From Poseidonocella sp. HB161398 (GTDB lineage: Bacteria > Pseudomonadota > Alphaproteobacteria > Rhodobacterales > Rhodobacteraceae), in assembly GCF_005870025.1 (NCBI RefSeq), contig NZ_VATA01000009.1:62001-126000 (forward strand): a stretch of 64,000 nt of DNA. Reading direction: 5' to 3'. The position numbers were made by a program, and so were the translations under genes. The notes under the pieces are model-generated. The model did no database searches, was not told where the DNA came from, and was given only the letters and a program-made list of their open reading frames with translations. Below are positions 1-8,902 of the stretch, piece after piece; position 1 is the first letter of the stretch; every line of letters begins with the position of its first letter.

Positions 1-84
1 GCGGGCTTGAGCTGGCGCAAGGACAGGCGGGGCACGGCTCCCTAGCCTTCAGGGATGATGCAACCGGAACACGGAGGACAGATC

Positions 85-252
85 ATGACCCACCGGAAAC
101 GCAGGCGCGGCGCGCCGGGTGCAGAGCTTGCCGGGATGGCGGCCGCGGCGCTGTCCTTCCTGCTGGCGGGCCTCGCCGGGCTCTTCCTGCCGGGGCAGCG
201 CGCGCCCGAGCCTGTGCCGATCCCGGTTCCCGTCCGGCCGCATCGCCGCTAG
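85..252 (+). CDS. Small membrane-anchored protein, unknown function
   Basis: A 55-residue ORF whose ATG lies 7 bases after a good GGAGG ribosome binding site at 73-77. The protein has a basic N-terminus (THRKRRRG), one hydrophobic segment at about residues 16-34, and a proline-rich, basic tail. That layout fits a single-pass small membrane protein. It ends 70 bases upstream of ilvA on the same strand. I do not recognise a family. The site and the composition support translation, but the ORF is short and in GC-rich DNA, so it could be spurious. Confidence 0.45.
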   Translation: MTHRKRRRGAPGAELAGMAAAALSFLLAGLAGLFLPGQRAPEPVPIPVPVRPHRR

Positions 253-322
253 GCGCGAAAAGCCGCGCAGCCGGCGTCCGCCCGGCCTTGCCGCAGCCGC
301 GAATTCGGGGCATTGCCGGGGC

Positions 323-1570
323 ATGACCTCTTTCATGGATGCCGCCCTTGCCGCAACGGCCCGCATGCATGGCGTGTTCGACACCACGCCGCTGCTGCTG
401 AACGCCCATCTCTCGGCGAAATACGGCGCCGAGATCTGGCTGAAGCGCGAGGATCTCTCGCCCGTGCGCAGCTACAAGATCCGCGGCGCCTTCAACGCGA
501 TGCGGAAGGTCCGCGCCGCCGATCCCGGCCAGGACCAGTTCATCTGCGCCTCGGCCGGCAACCACGCCCAGGGCGTCGCCTATGCCTGCCGCCATTTCGG
601 CGTGCAGGGCACCATCTTCATGCCGGTGACCACGCCCGAGCAGAAGATCATGAAGACCCGGGTCTTCGGCGGCGACAATATCCAGATCCGCCTTGTCGGC
701 GACTATTTCGACGACACGCTGGCGGCCGCCCAGGCCTTCTGCGCCGAGGTCGGCGGCCATTTCCTGGCGCCCTTCGACGATGCCGACGTGATCGAGGGAC
801 AGGCCAGCGTCACCGTCGAGATGCTCGACCAGCTCGGCCGCGCGCCCGACATCCTGATCTTGCCGGTCGGCGGCGGCGGGCTCTCGGCTGGGGCGATCGC
901 CTATCTGAAGGAGGCCGCGCCGACGACCGAGGTCTGGCTGGTGGAGCCGCAGGGTGGCGCCAGCCTGACGGCCGCGATCGCCGAGGGCGCGCCGGTGACG
1001 CTTCCGCAGGTCGACAATTTCGTCGATGGCGCCGCGGTGGCGCGGATCGGCGCCCTGCCCTTCGAGACGCTGAAATCCGTGCCCGCGGACCATGTGCTGA
1101 CCATCCCCGAGAACCGGCTCTGCACCACGCTGATCGAGATGCTGAATGTCGAGGGCATCGTGCTCGAGCCGGCCGGCGCGCTGGCGGTCGACGCGCTGAA
1201 GGACCTGAAGGAGCGGATCCGCGGCAAGACCGTGGTCTGCGTCACCTCCGGCGGCAATTTCGACTTCGAGCGGCTGCCGGAGGTGAAGGAACGCGCGCAG
1301 CGCTTCTCCGGGGTGAAGAAGTACCTGATCCTGCGCCTGCCGCAGCGGCCTGGCGCGCTGAAGGACTTCCTCGGCCTGCTCGGCCCCGAGGACGACATCG
1401 CCCGGTTCGAGTACATGAAGAAATCCGCGCGCAACTTCGGCTCCGTGCTGATCGGGATCGAGACCGCGCGGCCGGAGAATTTCGACGCGCTCTTCGGGCG
1501 GCTGGCGGCGCAGGGCTTCACCTATGCCGACATCACCGCCGACGAGACCCTGTCGGAATTCGTCATCTGA
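323..1570 (+). CDS. ilvA: Threonine dehydratase (threonine ammonia-lyase)
   Basis: PLP enzyme converting L-threonine to 2-oxobutanoate and ammonia, the entry step of isoleucine synthesis. The 415-residue protein has the fold type II signature SYKIRGAF with the PLP lysine near residue 52, the SAGNHAQGVA substrate loop, and the GGGGLSAG phosphate-binding loop. The C-terminal quarter (LILRLPQRPGALKDF onward) is a single ACT-like regulatory domain, which is the short form of the family. The open frame extends upstream to 119, but that extension is low-complexity Arg/Pro sequence, and ATG 323 starts the conserved part. It is followed by the convergent Hpt gene 15 bases away. Confidence 0.93.
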   Translation: MTSFMDAALAATARMHGVFDTTPLLLNAHLSAKYGAEIWLKREDLSPVRSYKIRGAFNAMRKVRAADPGQDQFICASAGNHAQGVAYACRHFGVQGTIFMPVTTPEQKIMKTRVFGGDNIQIRLVGDYFDDTLAAAQAFCAEVGGHFLAPFDDADVIEGQASVTVEMLDQLGRAPDILILPVGGGGLSAGAIAYLKEAAPTTEVWLVEPQGGASLTAAIAEGAPVTLPQVDNFVDGAAVARIGALPFETLKSVPADHVLTIPENRLCTTLIEMLNVEGIVLEPAGALAVDALKDLKERIRGKTVVCVTSGGNFDFERLPEVKERAQRFSGVKKYLILRLPQRPGALKDFLGLLGPEDDIARFEYMKKSARNFGSVLIGIETARPENFDALFGRLAAQGFTYADITADETLSEFVI

Positions 1571-1585
1571 GATCCGGCGCGCCGT

Positions 1586-1909
1586 TCAGGCGGCCAGGTA
1601 GCCTGCCGCGGCGAGCCGGCCCAGGAAAAGTGCCCGGGTCCGCGCGAAACTGTCTTCCAGCGCGGCCAGATCCGGCGGGCTGCCCTGCCTTGCGGCCAGC
1701 TCCGCCTCGCGGCAGAGCTGCGCGAATTCGGCGAAGCCCAGGTTGAGCGCCGCGCCCTTGAGGAAGTGCAGCTCGGCCACCCCGGCCGTGGCGGGGCCGA
1801 GCCGGCCCAGCGTCTCTCCGGCCTCCTCCAGGAACAGCTCCACCACTTCGGCGAAATCCTCCGCGCCGACCTCGTCGCGCAATTCCTCGATCCGGGCCCA
1901 GTCCAGCAT
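1586..1909 (-). CDS. Hpt (histidine phosphotransfer) domain protein
   Basis: A 107-residue, all-helical protein that is essentially one Hpt domain. The phosphoacceptor motif HFLKGAALNLGF is present (H-x-L-K-G), with the histidine about residue 48. Hpt proteins relay phosphoryl groups between hybrid kinases and response regulators in the cytoplasm. The start has a strong GGAGGGA site just upstream. It is divergent from the response regulator-phosphatase gene at 2071, which makes that protein a plausible partner. No histidine kinase is encoded nearby, so the kinase feeding it is unknown. Confidence 0.85.
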   Translation of the reverse strand: MLDWARIEELRDEVGAEDFAEVVELFLEEAGETLGRLGPATAGVAELHFLKGAALNLGFAEFAQLCREAELAARQGSPPDLAALEDSFARTRALFLGRLAAAGYLAA

Positions 1910-2070
1910 CCGTCCCTCCGCTGCGTCGCTGCCAGCATCTGCCGCTTTGCTGAACAGCGGGTTAGCGGCGGCGCTGCCTCTGGCGGACGATAGCTGGCAT
2001 TCTAGGCATCTTCACCCTGCCTTAAACCCTTCCGTGCCAAGAGGGCCGGGAAAGGGGGCGGACAGCCGCG

Positions 2071-3378
2071 ATGGAGTCTTCGATCGATAGCAGCACGGCG
2101 CCGCCGGGCGGGACGGCCCCGGCCTGCGAGGCCGGTCACGTGCTGATCGTCGATGACAGCCGGATGCAGCGCAAGATCCTCACTTCCACCCTGCGCCAGA
2201 TGGGCTACGGCGTGACCGAGGCCGGTTCGGGCGAGGAGGCGCTGGACCTCTGCCGCGCCCGCCCGTTCGAGCTGATCCTCTCGGACTGGATGATGCCGGG
2301 CATGGACGGGCCCGAGTTCTGCGCCCGCTTCCGCGACCTGGAAACGGAAAGCTACGGCTATTTCATCCTGCTCACCTCGAAGAGCGAGCGCGACGACATC
2401 GCCAAGGGGCTGGAGGTCGGGGCCGATGATTTCATCACCAAGCCGGTCAATGCGGTGGAGCTGCGCGCCCGCCTCGCCGCCGGGCAGCGCATCGTCAACA
2501 TGCAGCGCCAGCTCAGCCAGAAGAACCGCCAGCTGGGCCTCGCCTTCCAGCGGATCCAGTCGCTCTACGACGCGATCGAGGCCGACCTGGCCGAGGGCAA
2601 GCGGCTGCAGCAGTCGCTGGTGCGCGACCGCCACCGCGACCTCGGCCCGGCGGAACTGTCGCTGCTCCTGCGCTCGGCCGGGCATGTCGGCGGCGACCTG
2701 GTCGGCTGGTTCCCGACCTCGGGCAGCCAGGTCGGGCTCTATGCCATCGACGTCTCGGGCCATGGCATCACCTCCGCGCTGCTGACGGCGCGGCTGGCCG
2801 GCTATCTCTCGCCCACTTCGAAGGACCAGAACATCGCGCTGGAGCGGACGGTGGATGACTGGTTCCGCACGCTGCCGCCCCATCTTGTGGTCCGGCGGCT
2901 CAATGATCTGATGTTCCAGGACATTGATACCGAACACTATTTCACGATCTGCCTGGCGATTGTCGACCTCCGCAGCGGGCTGGTGCGGATGACCCAGGCC
3001 GGGCATCCCCATCCGGCGGTGCAGCGCGCCGACGGCCTGGTGGAGTTCTTCGGCGAGGGCGACCTGCCGGTGGGGCTGGTGCCGGGCGTCGACTATGCCA
3101 GCTTCAGCTTCCATCTCGCGCCCGGCGACCGGCTGCTGATGGTCTCCGACGGGGTGACCGAATGCCCGGCGGGGCCGGATGACCGCGCGATGATCGAGGA
3201 GGACGGGCTGGCCAATATCCTGTCGCGCAACCGCGAGTTGCGCGGCCCCGCGCTGCTGGAGGCGATGGTCTGGGACCTGACGCAGTTCTACGGCGCCGAC
3301 GACCTGCCGGACGATGTCTCGGCAGTGCTCTTCGAATACCATGGCGAGGGCCGGAGCGGGCCGGCCCCGCCGGGCTGA
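2071..3378 (+). CDS. Response regulator with SpoIIE-type PP2C phosphatase output domain
   Basis: A 435-residue two-domain signalling protein. Residues about 23-140 form a receiver domain with the acidic pair near D28/D29, the phosphoacceptor in LSDWMMPG (D72) and the conserved lysine in FITKPVNA (K124). A helical, probably coiled-coil linker rich in Gln/Arg follows (about 145-185). The C-terminal half is a PPM/SpoIIE phosphatase with metal-binding aspartates in YAIDVSGHG (about D227) and LMVSDGVTE. Such proteins usually dephosphorylate an anti-anti-sigma factor or similar partner when the receiver is phosphorylated. The neighbouring divergent Hpt gene suggests phosphorelay input. No STAS or anti-sigma partner gene is adjacent, so the target is unknown. 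Confidence 0.88.
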   Translation: MESSIDSSTAPPGGTAPACEAGHVLIVDDSRMQRKILTSTLRQMGYGVTEAGSGEEALDLCRARPFELILSDWMMPGMDGPEFCARFRDLETESYGYFILLTSKSERDDIAKGLEVGADDFITKPVNAVELRARLAAGQRIVNMQRQLSQKNRQLGLAFQRIQSLYDAIEADLAEGKRLQQSLVRDRHRDLGPAELSLLLRSAGHVGGDLVGWFPTSGSQVGLYAIDVSGHGITSALLTARLAGYLSPTSKDQNIALERTVDDWFRTLPPHLVVRRLNDLMFQDIDTEHYFTICLAIVDLRSGLVRMTQAGHPHPAVQRADGLVEFFGEGDLPVGLVPGVDYASFSFHLAPGDRLLMVSDGVTECPAGPDDRAMIEEDGLANILSRNRELRGPALLEAMVWDLTQFYGADDLPDDVSAVLFEYHGEGRSGPAPPG

Positions 3379-3384
3379 GCCGGC

Positions 3385-3816
3385 TCAGAGCAGCCGGGAC
3401 AGCATCTCCCGGTCGCCCGGGCTGGCGGCGATCCGCGCGGCATCCTCGAGCGGCACGAAGACCGCCGAATGCCCGGGCTCGCTCGGCGGTCCGTGGCGGC
3501 GCACCGGCCGCGCCACGTAGATGCGGCAGGTCTTCTCCGCCCAGATGCCATAGTCCGGCATGTAGACGAAGCGGCGGTAGGCGCCGAGCCGGCGCAGCCC
3601 GGCGATCGACCAGCCGGTCTCCTCCATCACCTCGCGATGCAGCGCCTGCAGGGGCGACTCGCCCGGGTCGATGCCGCCGCCGGGCAGCTGGAATTCCGGC
3701 TCCGGCTCCATCTGGTGGGTCAGGAGCACGTCGCGCCCGGCCAGCAGCACGGCATAGGCGCCGGGCCGCAGCCGGTAGCTGACATCAGGTTTCACGCTTT
3801 CACCAAAGCGGCGCAT
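3385..3816 (-). CDS. Nudix hydrolase
   Basis: A 143-residue protein with a complete Nudix box: GGGIDPGESPLQ followed by REVMEETG, which supplies the metal-binding glutamates. The substrate cannot be told from sequence; the family cleaves nucleoside diphosphates linked to other groups. I chose ATG 3816 because upstream in-frame sequence runs antisense into hslO and looks unlike protein. It is convergent with the phosphatase gene (6-base gap) and divergent from hslO, so the 70-base gap between 3816 and 3887 must hold both promoters. Confidence 0.85.
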   Translation of the reverse strand: MRRFGESVKPDVSYRLRPGAYAVLLAGRDVLLTHQMEPEPEFQLPGGGIDPGESPLQALHREVMEETGWSIAGLRRLGAYRRFVYMPDYGIWAEKTCRIYVARPVRRHGPPSEPGHSAVFVPLEDAARIAASPGDREMLSRLL

Positions 3817-3886
3817 GTCTTGGTCCCCCAGGTTGCCGAGCCTATCTAGGCGCGGTATGCCCAAGCGAAGCCTACAAGGAAAGCCC

Positions 3887-4894
3887 ATGACCATCGGCAA
3901 GCAGATCGCCTGGGACGACAACGTGTTGCCGTTCCAGCTGGACCTCGCGGATATCCGCGGCCGCGTAGCGCGGCTCGATACCGTGCTGGACCGCATTCTC
4001 GAACAGCATGACTATCCCGCCCCGGTCGAAGCGCTGGTGGCGGAGATGGCGCTCCTCACAGCGCTGATCGGCCAGACGATCGAACTGCGCTGGAAACTGT
4101 CGCTGCAGGTGCGCGGCGACGGCCCGGTGCGGCTGATCGCGACCGACTACTACGGCCCCACCGATTCCGGCGAGCCGGCCCGGATCCGCGCCTATGCCTC
4201 CTTCGACCGCGACCGCCTGGACGCGGCCACGCCCTTCGACCTGCTCGGACAGGGCTATTTCGCCATCCTGATCGACCAGGGGGCGGGGATGCAGCCCTAT
4301 CAGGGGATCACGCCGCTTTCGGGCCCGTCGCTCGCAGCCTGCGCCGAGACCTATTTCGCCCAGTCCGAGCAGCTGCCGACGCGGTTCTCGATCGCCTTCG
4401 GCCAGTCGACGGCGCCCGGCACGGCGGAAACCTGGCGCGGCGGCGGCGTGATGCTGCAGCACATGCCCAAGGCCAGCCCCTTCGTCGCCAACGATGGCGG
4501 CTCGGGCGAGGGCGGCCTCCTGCGCCCCGACGACATGCTCGACGGCGACGACGAGGAGAACTGGAACCGCGCCAATCTGCTGCTCGACACGATGGACGTG
4601 CTGGAGCTGATCGGCCCCTCGGTCCAGCCGACCGACCTCCTGGTCCGGCTCTTCCACGAGGAACAGCCGCGGGTCTATGACAGCCAGCCGGTCAGCTTCG
4701 GCTGCACCTGCTCGGCCGAGCGCGTGCGCCAGAGCCTGTCGATCTATTCGGCCAAGGACATCGCGCACATGACCACGGACGAGGGCATCGTCACCGCCGA
4801 CTGCCAGTTCTGCGGCGCGCATTACGAATTCGACCCGCAGACGCTCGGCTTCGAGGCGACGAGGGATCCGGAGGATCCGGAGGGCGATGCCTGA
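3887..4894 (+). CDS. hslO: Redox-regulated chaperone Hsp33
   Basis: Cytoplasmic holdase chaperone switched on by oxidation. The 335-residue protein carries the C-terminal zinc-binding redox switch CxC (C273, C275) and CxxC (C306, C309), exactly spaced for four-cysteine zinc coordination. The N-terminal three quarters matches the chaperone domain (for example YYGPTDSGEP and GQGYFAILIDQG). The start at 3887 follows an AAGGA site; an alternative ATG at 3857 has none. The stop codon overlaps the next gene by 8 bases, so hslO, the CoA-pyrophosphatase-like Nudix gene and cca probably form one transcription unit. Confidence 0.93.
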   Translation: MTIGKQIAWDDNVLPFQLDLADIRGRVARLDTVLDRILEQHDYPAPVEALVAEMALLTALIGQTIELRWKLSLQVRGDGPVRLIATDYYGPTDSGEPARIRAYASFDRDRLDAATPFDLLGQGYFAILIDQGAGMQPYQGITPLSGPSLAACAETYFAQSEQLPTRFSIAFGQSTAPGTAETWRGGGVMLQHMPKASPFVANDGGSGEGGLLRPDDMLDGDDEENWNRANLLLDTMDVLELIGPSVQPTDLLVRLFHEEQPRVYDSQPVSFGCTCSAERVRQSLSIYSAKDIAHMTTDEGIVTADCQFCGAHYEFDPQTLGFEATRDPEDPEGDA

Positions 4895-5495
4895 AACCGG
4901 GCTCTCCCTGGTCGCCGCCGCCCTGCGCGAGCCGGCGCCGGCCTCGTCGGATTTCGACCTGAACCCGGCCGTCGTTCTGCCGGAGGGGCGGCGGCTGCGC
5001 CCGGCGGCGGTGCTCGTCGGGCTGATGCCCGGCCCGGCCGGGCTCGAGGTGCTGCTGACCAAGCGCTCCTCGAAGCTGCGCCACCATCCCGGGCAGATCG
5101 CCTTCCCGGGCGGCCGGCTCGACCCCGAGGATGGCGGCGATCCGGTGACGGCGGCGCTGCGCGAGGCCGAGGAAGAGGTCGGGCTCGACCCCGGGCTGGT
5201 GCGGATCATCGGCCAGCTCACGCCGCACGAGACGGTGACGAGCTACCATGTCACCCCGGTCGTGGCCGAGATCACCCGGCCCTTCGCGCCGTTGGCCGAG
5301 GCGGGCGAGGTGGCCGAGATCTTCTCCGTGCCCTTCGACTTCCTCGCCGATCCGGCGAATTTCCGGGTCGAGGGCCGCCGCTGGCAGGGCTCGCGCCGCT
5401 ACTACTATGCGGTTCCCTGGGGCCCCTACTACATCTGGGGGGCGACGGCGCGGATGCTGAAGGGCCTGGCGGACCGGGTGGCGGCATGCCGCTGA
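4887..5495 (+). CDS. CoA pyrophosphatase-type Nudix hydrolase
   Basis: A 202-residue Nudix protein. It has the extended upstream motif of the CoA/acyl-CoA diphosphatase subfamily (LLTKRSSKLRHHPGQIAFPG) followed by the Nudix box GGRLDPEDGG and REAEEEVGL. The expected reaction is cleavage of CoA to 4'-phosphopantetheine and 3',5'-ADP. It overlaps hslO by 8 bases upstream and cca by 10 bases downstream, which indicates translational coupling. The subfamily assignment rests on the NuCoA-like motif; other substrates are possible. Confidence 0.88.
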   Translation: MPETGLSLVAAALREPAPASSDFDLNPAVVLPEGRRLRPAAVLVGLMPGPAGLEVLLTKRSSKLRHHPGQIAFPGGRLDPEDGGDPVTAALREAEEEVGLDPGLVRIIGQLTPHETVTSYHVTPVVAEITRPFAPLAEAGEVAEIFSVPFDFLADPANFRVEGRRWQGSRRYYYAVPWGPYYIWGATARMLKGLADRVAACR

Positions 5496-6640
5496 GGATC
5501 GCGCCTCCCTGGCTCGGGGCTCCGGGGCCGCAGGCGGTGATGGCCGCGCTCGGGGCGGCCGGGCACCGCGCCTGGTTCGTCGGCGGCTGCGTCCGCAATG
5601 CGCTGCTCGGCCGCGACGGCAGCGATATCGACATCGCCACCAGCGCGCGGCCCGGCGAGACCGAGGCCGCGGCCCGCGCGGCGGGGCTGAAGGCCGTGCC
5701 GACCGGTGCAGAGCATGGCACGATCACCATCGTCGTCCAGGGCGAGGGCTACGAGGTCACGACGCTGCGCCGCGATGTCGAGACCGACGGCCGCCATGCC
5801 AGGGTGATCTTCGCCGACCGGATCGAGGACGACGCCGCGCGGCGCGATTTCACCATGAACGCGCTCTATGCCGGGGCGGACGGGCAGGTGGAGGACCCGC
5901 TGGGCGGGCTCGCCGACCTGCAGGCCGGCCGGGTGCGCTTCATCGGCGATGCCGGGGCGCGCATCCGCGAGGACTACCTGCGCATCCTGCGCTTCTTCCG
6001 CTTCACCGCCTGGTACGGCGGCGACGGGCTGGATGCCGAGGGGCTGGCCGCCTGCGCCGAGCTGGCCGAGGGGCTGGGCCGGATCGCGGCCGAGCGGATC
6101 GGCCAGGAGATGAAGAAGCTCCTTGCCGCGCCCGATCCCGCGCCGGCGCTCGCGTCGATGGCCCGGGCCGGCGTCCTGGCGCAGGTGCTGCCAGGGGCGG
6201 ATCCCCGCGGGATGGCGCCGCTCGTCCATCACGAAGCCGGCGCCGCGCCGGACCCGATCCGGCGCCTCGCGGTCCTGGGCGGTACCGATCCGGAGAAGGC
6301 GCTGCGGCTCAGCCGGGCGGAGGCGCGCCGGCTCGGGCTCTATCTGCAGGCGCTGGAACGCGGCGACAGCCCGGCGCGGATGGCCTTCGAGCATGGCGCC
6401 CGGGCCGGGCGGGATCTCGCGCTGATCACGGCCGCGCTGACCGGCCAGCCGCCGGCCCCCGATCTCGATCAGGCGATCGCGCGGGCGGCGGCCGCGCGCT
6501 TCCCGGTCTCGGCGAAGGAGCTGATGGCGCAGGGCCGCGAGGGCGCGGCGCTCGGCCAGAGGCTCGCCGCGCTGAAGGAGGCCTGGATCGCCTCCGGCTT
6601 CGCGCTCACCCGGGCAGAGCTCCTCGCCCTGCCGGAGTGA
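5486..6640 (+). CDS. cca: CCA-adding tRNA nucleotidyltransferase / poly(A) polymerase family
   Basis: A 384-residue class II nucleotidyltransferase. The N-terminal catalytic head has FVGGCVRNALLG and the metal-binding DIDIAT (DxD), then RRDFTMNALY and the RIREDYLRILRFFRF element, in the order expected of the family. The C-terminal half is helical and divergent, as is usual in alphaproteobacteria. The enzyme repairs or adds the 3'-CCA of tRNAs. It overlaps the preceding Nudix gene by 10 bases and is abutted by the convergent FmdB gene with no gap. Confidence 0.9.
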   Translation: MPLRIAPPWLGAPGPQAVMAALGAAGHRAWFVGGCVRNALLGRDGSDIDIATSARPGETEAAARAAGLKAVPTGAEHGTITIVVQGEGYEVTTLRRDVETDGRHARVIFADRIEDDAARRDFTMNALYAGADGQVEDPLGGLADLQAGRVRFIGDAGARIREDYLRILRFFRFTAWYGGDGLDAEGLAACAELAEGLGRIAAERIGQEMKKLLAAPDPAPALASMARAGVLAQVLPGADPRGMAPLVHHEAGAAPDPIRRLAVLGGTDPEKALRLSRAEARRLGLYLQALERGDSPARMAFEHGARAGRDLALITAALTGQPPAPDLDQAIARAAAARFPVSAKELMAQGREGAALGQRLAALKEAWIASGFALTRAELLALPE

Positions 6641-6880
6641 CTATTTCAGCGCCGCCTTGCGCTCCGAGGCGGAATAGTTGCTGAAATGCCCCTCCTTCGC
6701 CGCCTGCTTGCGCGCCGAGGCGAGGATCCCGGCTGCCTTGCCCGGCGGCGCCACGCGCGAGATCTGTTGCTTCACCGCCTGGCTGGCGCAGGACGGGCAG
6801 GGCGGCAGCGGCGCGCCGAGCGCGACCAGCTCCTCGAATTCCGCGCCGCAGTCGCTGCAGCGGTAGCTGTAGATCGGCAT
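6641..6880 (-). CDS. FmdB-family zinc ribbon protein
   Basis: A 79-residue protein beginning MPIYSYRCSDCG, the characteristic FmdB start, with a second CxxC (CPSC) making a one-zinc ribbon. The C-terminal half is a basic, Ala-rich tail. Members are often annotated as putative regulatory proteins, but the function is not established. The open frame continues upstream to 7807, but only the stretch from the ATG at 6880 matches the family; the rest is antisense to the ABC transporter gene. Confidence 0.88.
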   Translation of the reverse strand: MPIYSYRCSDCGAEFEELVALGAPLPPCPSCASQAVKQQISRVAPPGKAAGILASARKQAAKEGHFSNYSASERKAALK

Positions 6881-7045
6881 CTGTGTCTCCCCTTGCCGGT
6901 TGCGGGCCCGCATTGCGGCACCCCGCCCGGTCCAAGCATGCCGCGTGCCAGGCCCGGCTCGGCGATCCCCCGCCCGCCGTGCCACGGCAGGTTTTGACGC
7001 AGGAGGGAATCGGCCTAAGACGGCGCCAAGCGAAAGGCATTCCCC

Positions 7046-8902
7046 GTGTTCCGTTATTTCGAGACCCTCATCGATCCCTATCAGGATTACCCCGAAACCG
7101 ATGCGCCGCCGCGCCGGCTCTGGCCCTATCTGCGCGCGCTCTCGCGGCCCTTCCACCGCCTCTTCCTCGTCGCGGGCCTCTTGGCCTTCGCTGTCGCCGC
7201 GGTGGAGATCGGGCTGATCCACTACATGGGCCGGGTGGTCGACCTGCTCGGCACCGCCACCCCCGCCACGATCTGGCGCGAGCACGGGCTGGAGCTGGGG
7301 CTGATCGCGGTCTTCCTGGTGACGCTGCGCCCGTTGCTGCAGGGGCTCGACGTGCTGGTGCTGAACAACGCGCTGATGCCCAATTTCGGCACGCTCTTCC
7401 GCTGGCGGGCGCATCGCCACGTCCTGCGCCAGTCGGTCGGCTGGTTCGAGGACGACTTCGCCGGGCGCATCGCCAACCGCATCATGCAGGCGCCGCCCGC
7501 CGCGGGCGAGGCGGTGTTCCAGATCTTCGACGCGCTGGCCTTCGCGCTGGCCTATGTGCTGGGCGCGGCGGTGCTGCTGGCCGATGCCGACCTGCGGCTC
7601 TTCGTGCCGCTGGCGCTGTGGTTCGCCGCCTATCTGGCGCTGGTGCGCTGGACGGTGACGCGGATCGGGCCGGCCTCGAAGGCGGCCTCGGATGCGCGCT
7701 CCGCCGTGACCGGCCGGGTGGTCGACACCTATACCAACATCCAGTCGGTGAAGCTCTTCGCCCATCATTCGGGCGAGCTCGACTACGCGAAGGAGGCGAT
7801 CGAGCATGCCCGCCGCACCTTCGCCGCCGAGATGCGGCTCTTCACCATCATGGACATCACGCTGACGCTGCTGAACGGATTGCTGATCCTCGGCGTGGTC
7901 GGGCTCGCGGTGCTGCTCTGGGCGCAGGGCTCGGCCTCGGTGGGCGTGGTCGCGGCGGCGACGGCGCTGAGCCTGCGGCTCAACGCGATGACCGGCTGGA
8001 TCATGTGGGCGATCTCGAATTTCTTCCAGTCGCTCGGCGTGGTGGCCGAGGGGCTAGAGACCATCGCCCAGCCGATCGCGCTGACCGACCGGCCCGGCGC
8101 GCCGGATCTGCGGCTGAGCCAGGGCGCCGTCGCCTTCCGCGACCTGTCGCACCATTTCGGCAAGGGATCGGGCGGTCTCGACCGGATCACGCTGGAACTC
8201 GCCCCGGGCGAGAAGGTCGGCCTGGTCGGCCGCTCGGGGGCGGGCAAGTCGACCCTCGTAAAGCTGCTCCTGCGCTTCTACGACACCGAGGGCGGGCGGA
8301 TCGAGATCGACGGCCAGGACATCGCGGGCGTGACCCAGGACAGCCTGCGCCGCCAGATCGGCATGGTCAGCCAGGACTCCTCGCTGCTCCACCGCTCGGT
8401 GCGCGACAACATCCTCTACGGCCGGCCCGGCGCCGGCGAGGAGGCGATGATCGCCGCCGCGCGCAAGGCCCAGGCGCATGAGTTCATCCTCGGGCTGATG
8501 GATGCCGAGGGCCGCCGCGGCTATGACGCCCATGTCGGCGAGCGCGGCGTCAAGCTCTCCGGCGGGCAGCGGCAGCGCATTGCTCTCGCTCGCGTGATCT
8601 TGAAGGATGCGCCGATCCTCGTGCTGGACGAGGCCACGAGCGCGCTAGATAGTGAGGTCGAAGCCGCAATCCAGGATACGCTCTACGGCATGATGGAGGG
8701 TAAGACCGTCATCGCCATCGCGCACCGCCTGTCCACCATCGCCCATATGGACCGCATTCTCGTCCTCGACGGGGGCCGCATTGCCGAGCAGGGCAGCCAT
8801 GGCGACCTGCTGGCGCAAGAGGGGCTCTATGCCGGGTTCTGGACCCGGCAGTCGGGCGGCTTCCTCGGAACGGATGACGACAAGACGGAGGCGGCCGAAT
8901 GA
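7046..8902 (+). CDS. ABC exporter half-transporter (fused TMD-NBD), first of a pair
   Basis: A 618-residue type IV ABC exporter subunit with six predicted membrane helices (about residues 35-330) and a C-terminal ATPase domain. The ATPase carries Walker A GRSGAGKST, signature LSGGQ, Walker B ILVLDEATSALD and the H-loop AHRLST, all intact. Translation starts at GTG 7046. It overlaps the next, related half-transporter by 4 bases (ATGA), so the two probably form a heterodimer. The substrate is unknown; lipid or drug export is typical of the family. The codons around the signature and Walker B (about 8577-8780) are unlike the rest of the gene. Confidence 0.9.
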   Translation: MFRYFETLIDPYQDYPETDAPPRRLWPYLRALSRPFHRLFLVAGLLAFAVAAVEIGLIHYMGRVVDLLGTATPATIWREHGLELGLIAVFLVTLRPLLQGLDVLVLNNALMPNFGTLFRWRAHRHVLRQSVGWFEDDFAGRIANRIMQAPPAAGEAVFQIFDALAFALAYVLGAAVLLADADLRLFVPLALWFAAYLALVRWTVTRIGPASKAASDARSAVTGRVVDTYTNIQSVKLFAHHSGELDYAKEAIEHARRTFAAEMRLFTIMDITLTLLNGLLILGVVGLAVLLWAQGSASVGVVAAATALSLRLNAMTGWIMWAISNFFQSLGVVAEGLETIAQPIALTDRPGAPDLRLSQGAVAFRDLSHHFGKGSGGLDRITLELAPGEKVGLVGRSGAGKSTLVKLLLRFYDTEGGRIEIDGQDIAGVTQDSLRRQIGMVSQDSSLLHRSVRDNILYGRPGAGEEAMIAAARKAQAHEFILGLMDAEGRRGYDAHVGERGVKLSGGQRQRIALARVILKDAPILVLDEATSALDSEVEAAIQDTLYGMMEGKTVIAIAHRLSTIAHMDRILVLDGGRIAEQGSHGDLLAQEGLYAGFWTRQSGGFLGTDDDKTEAAE

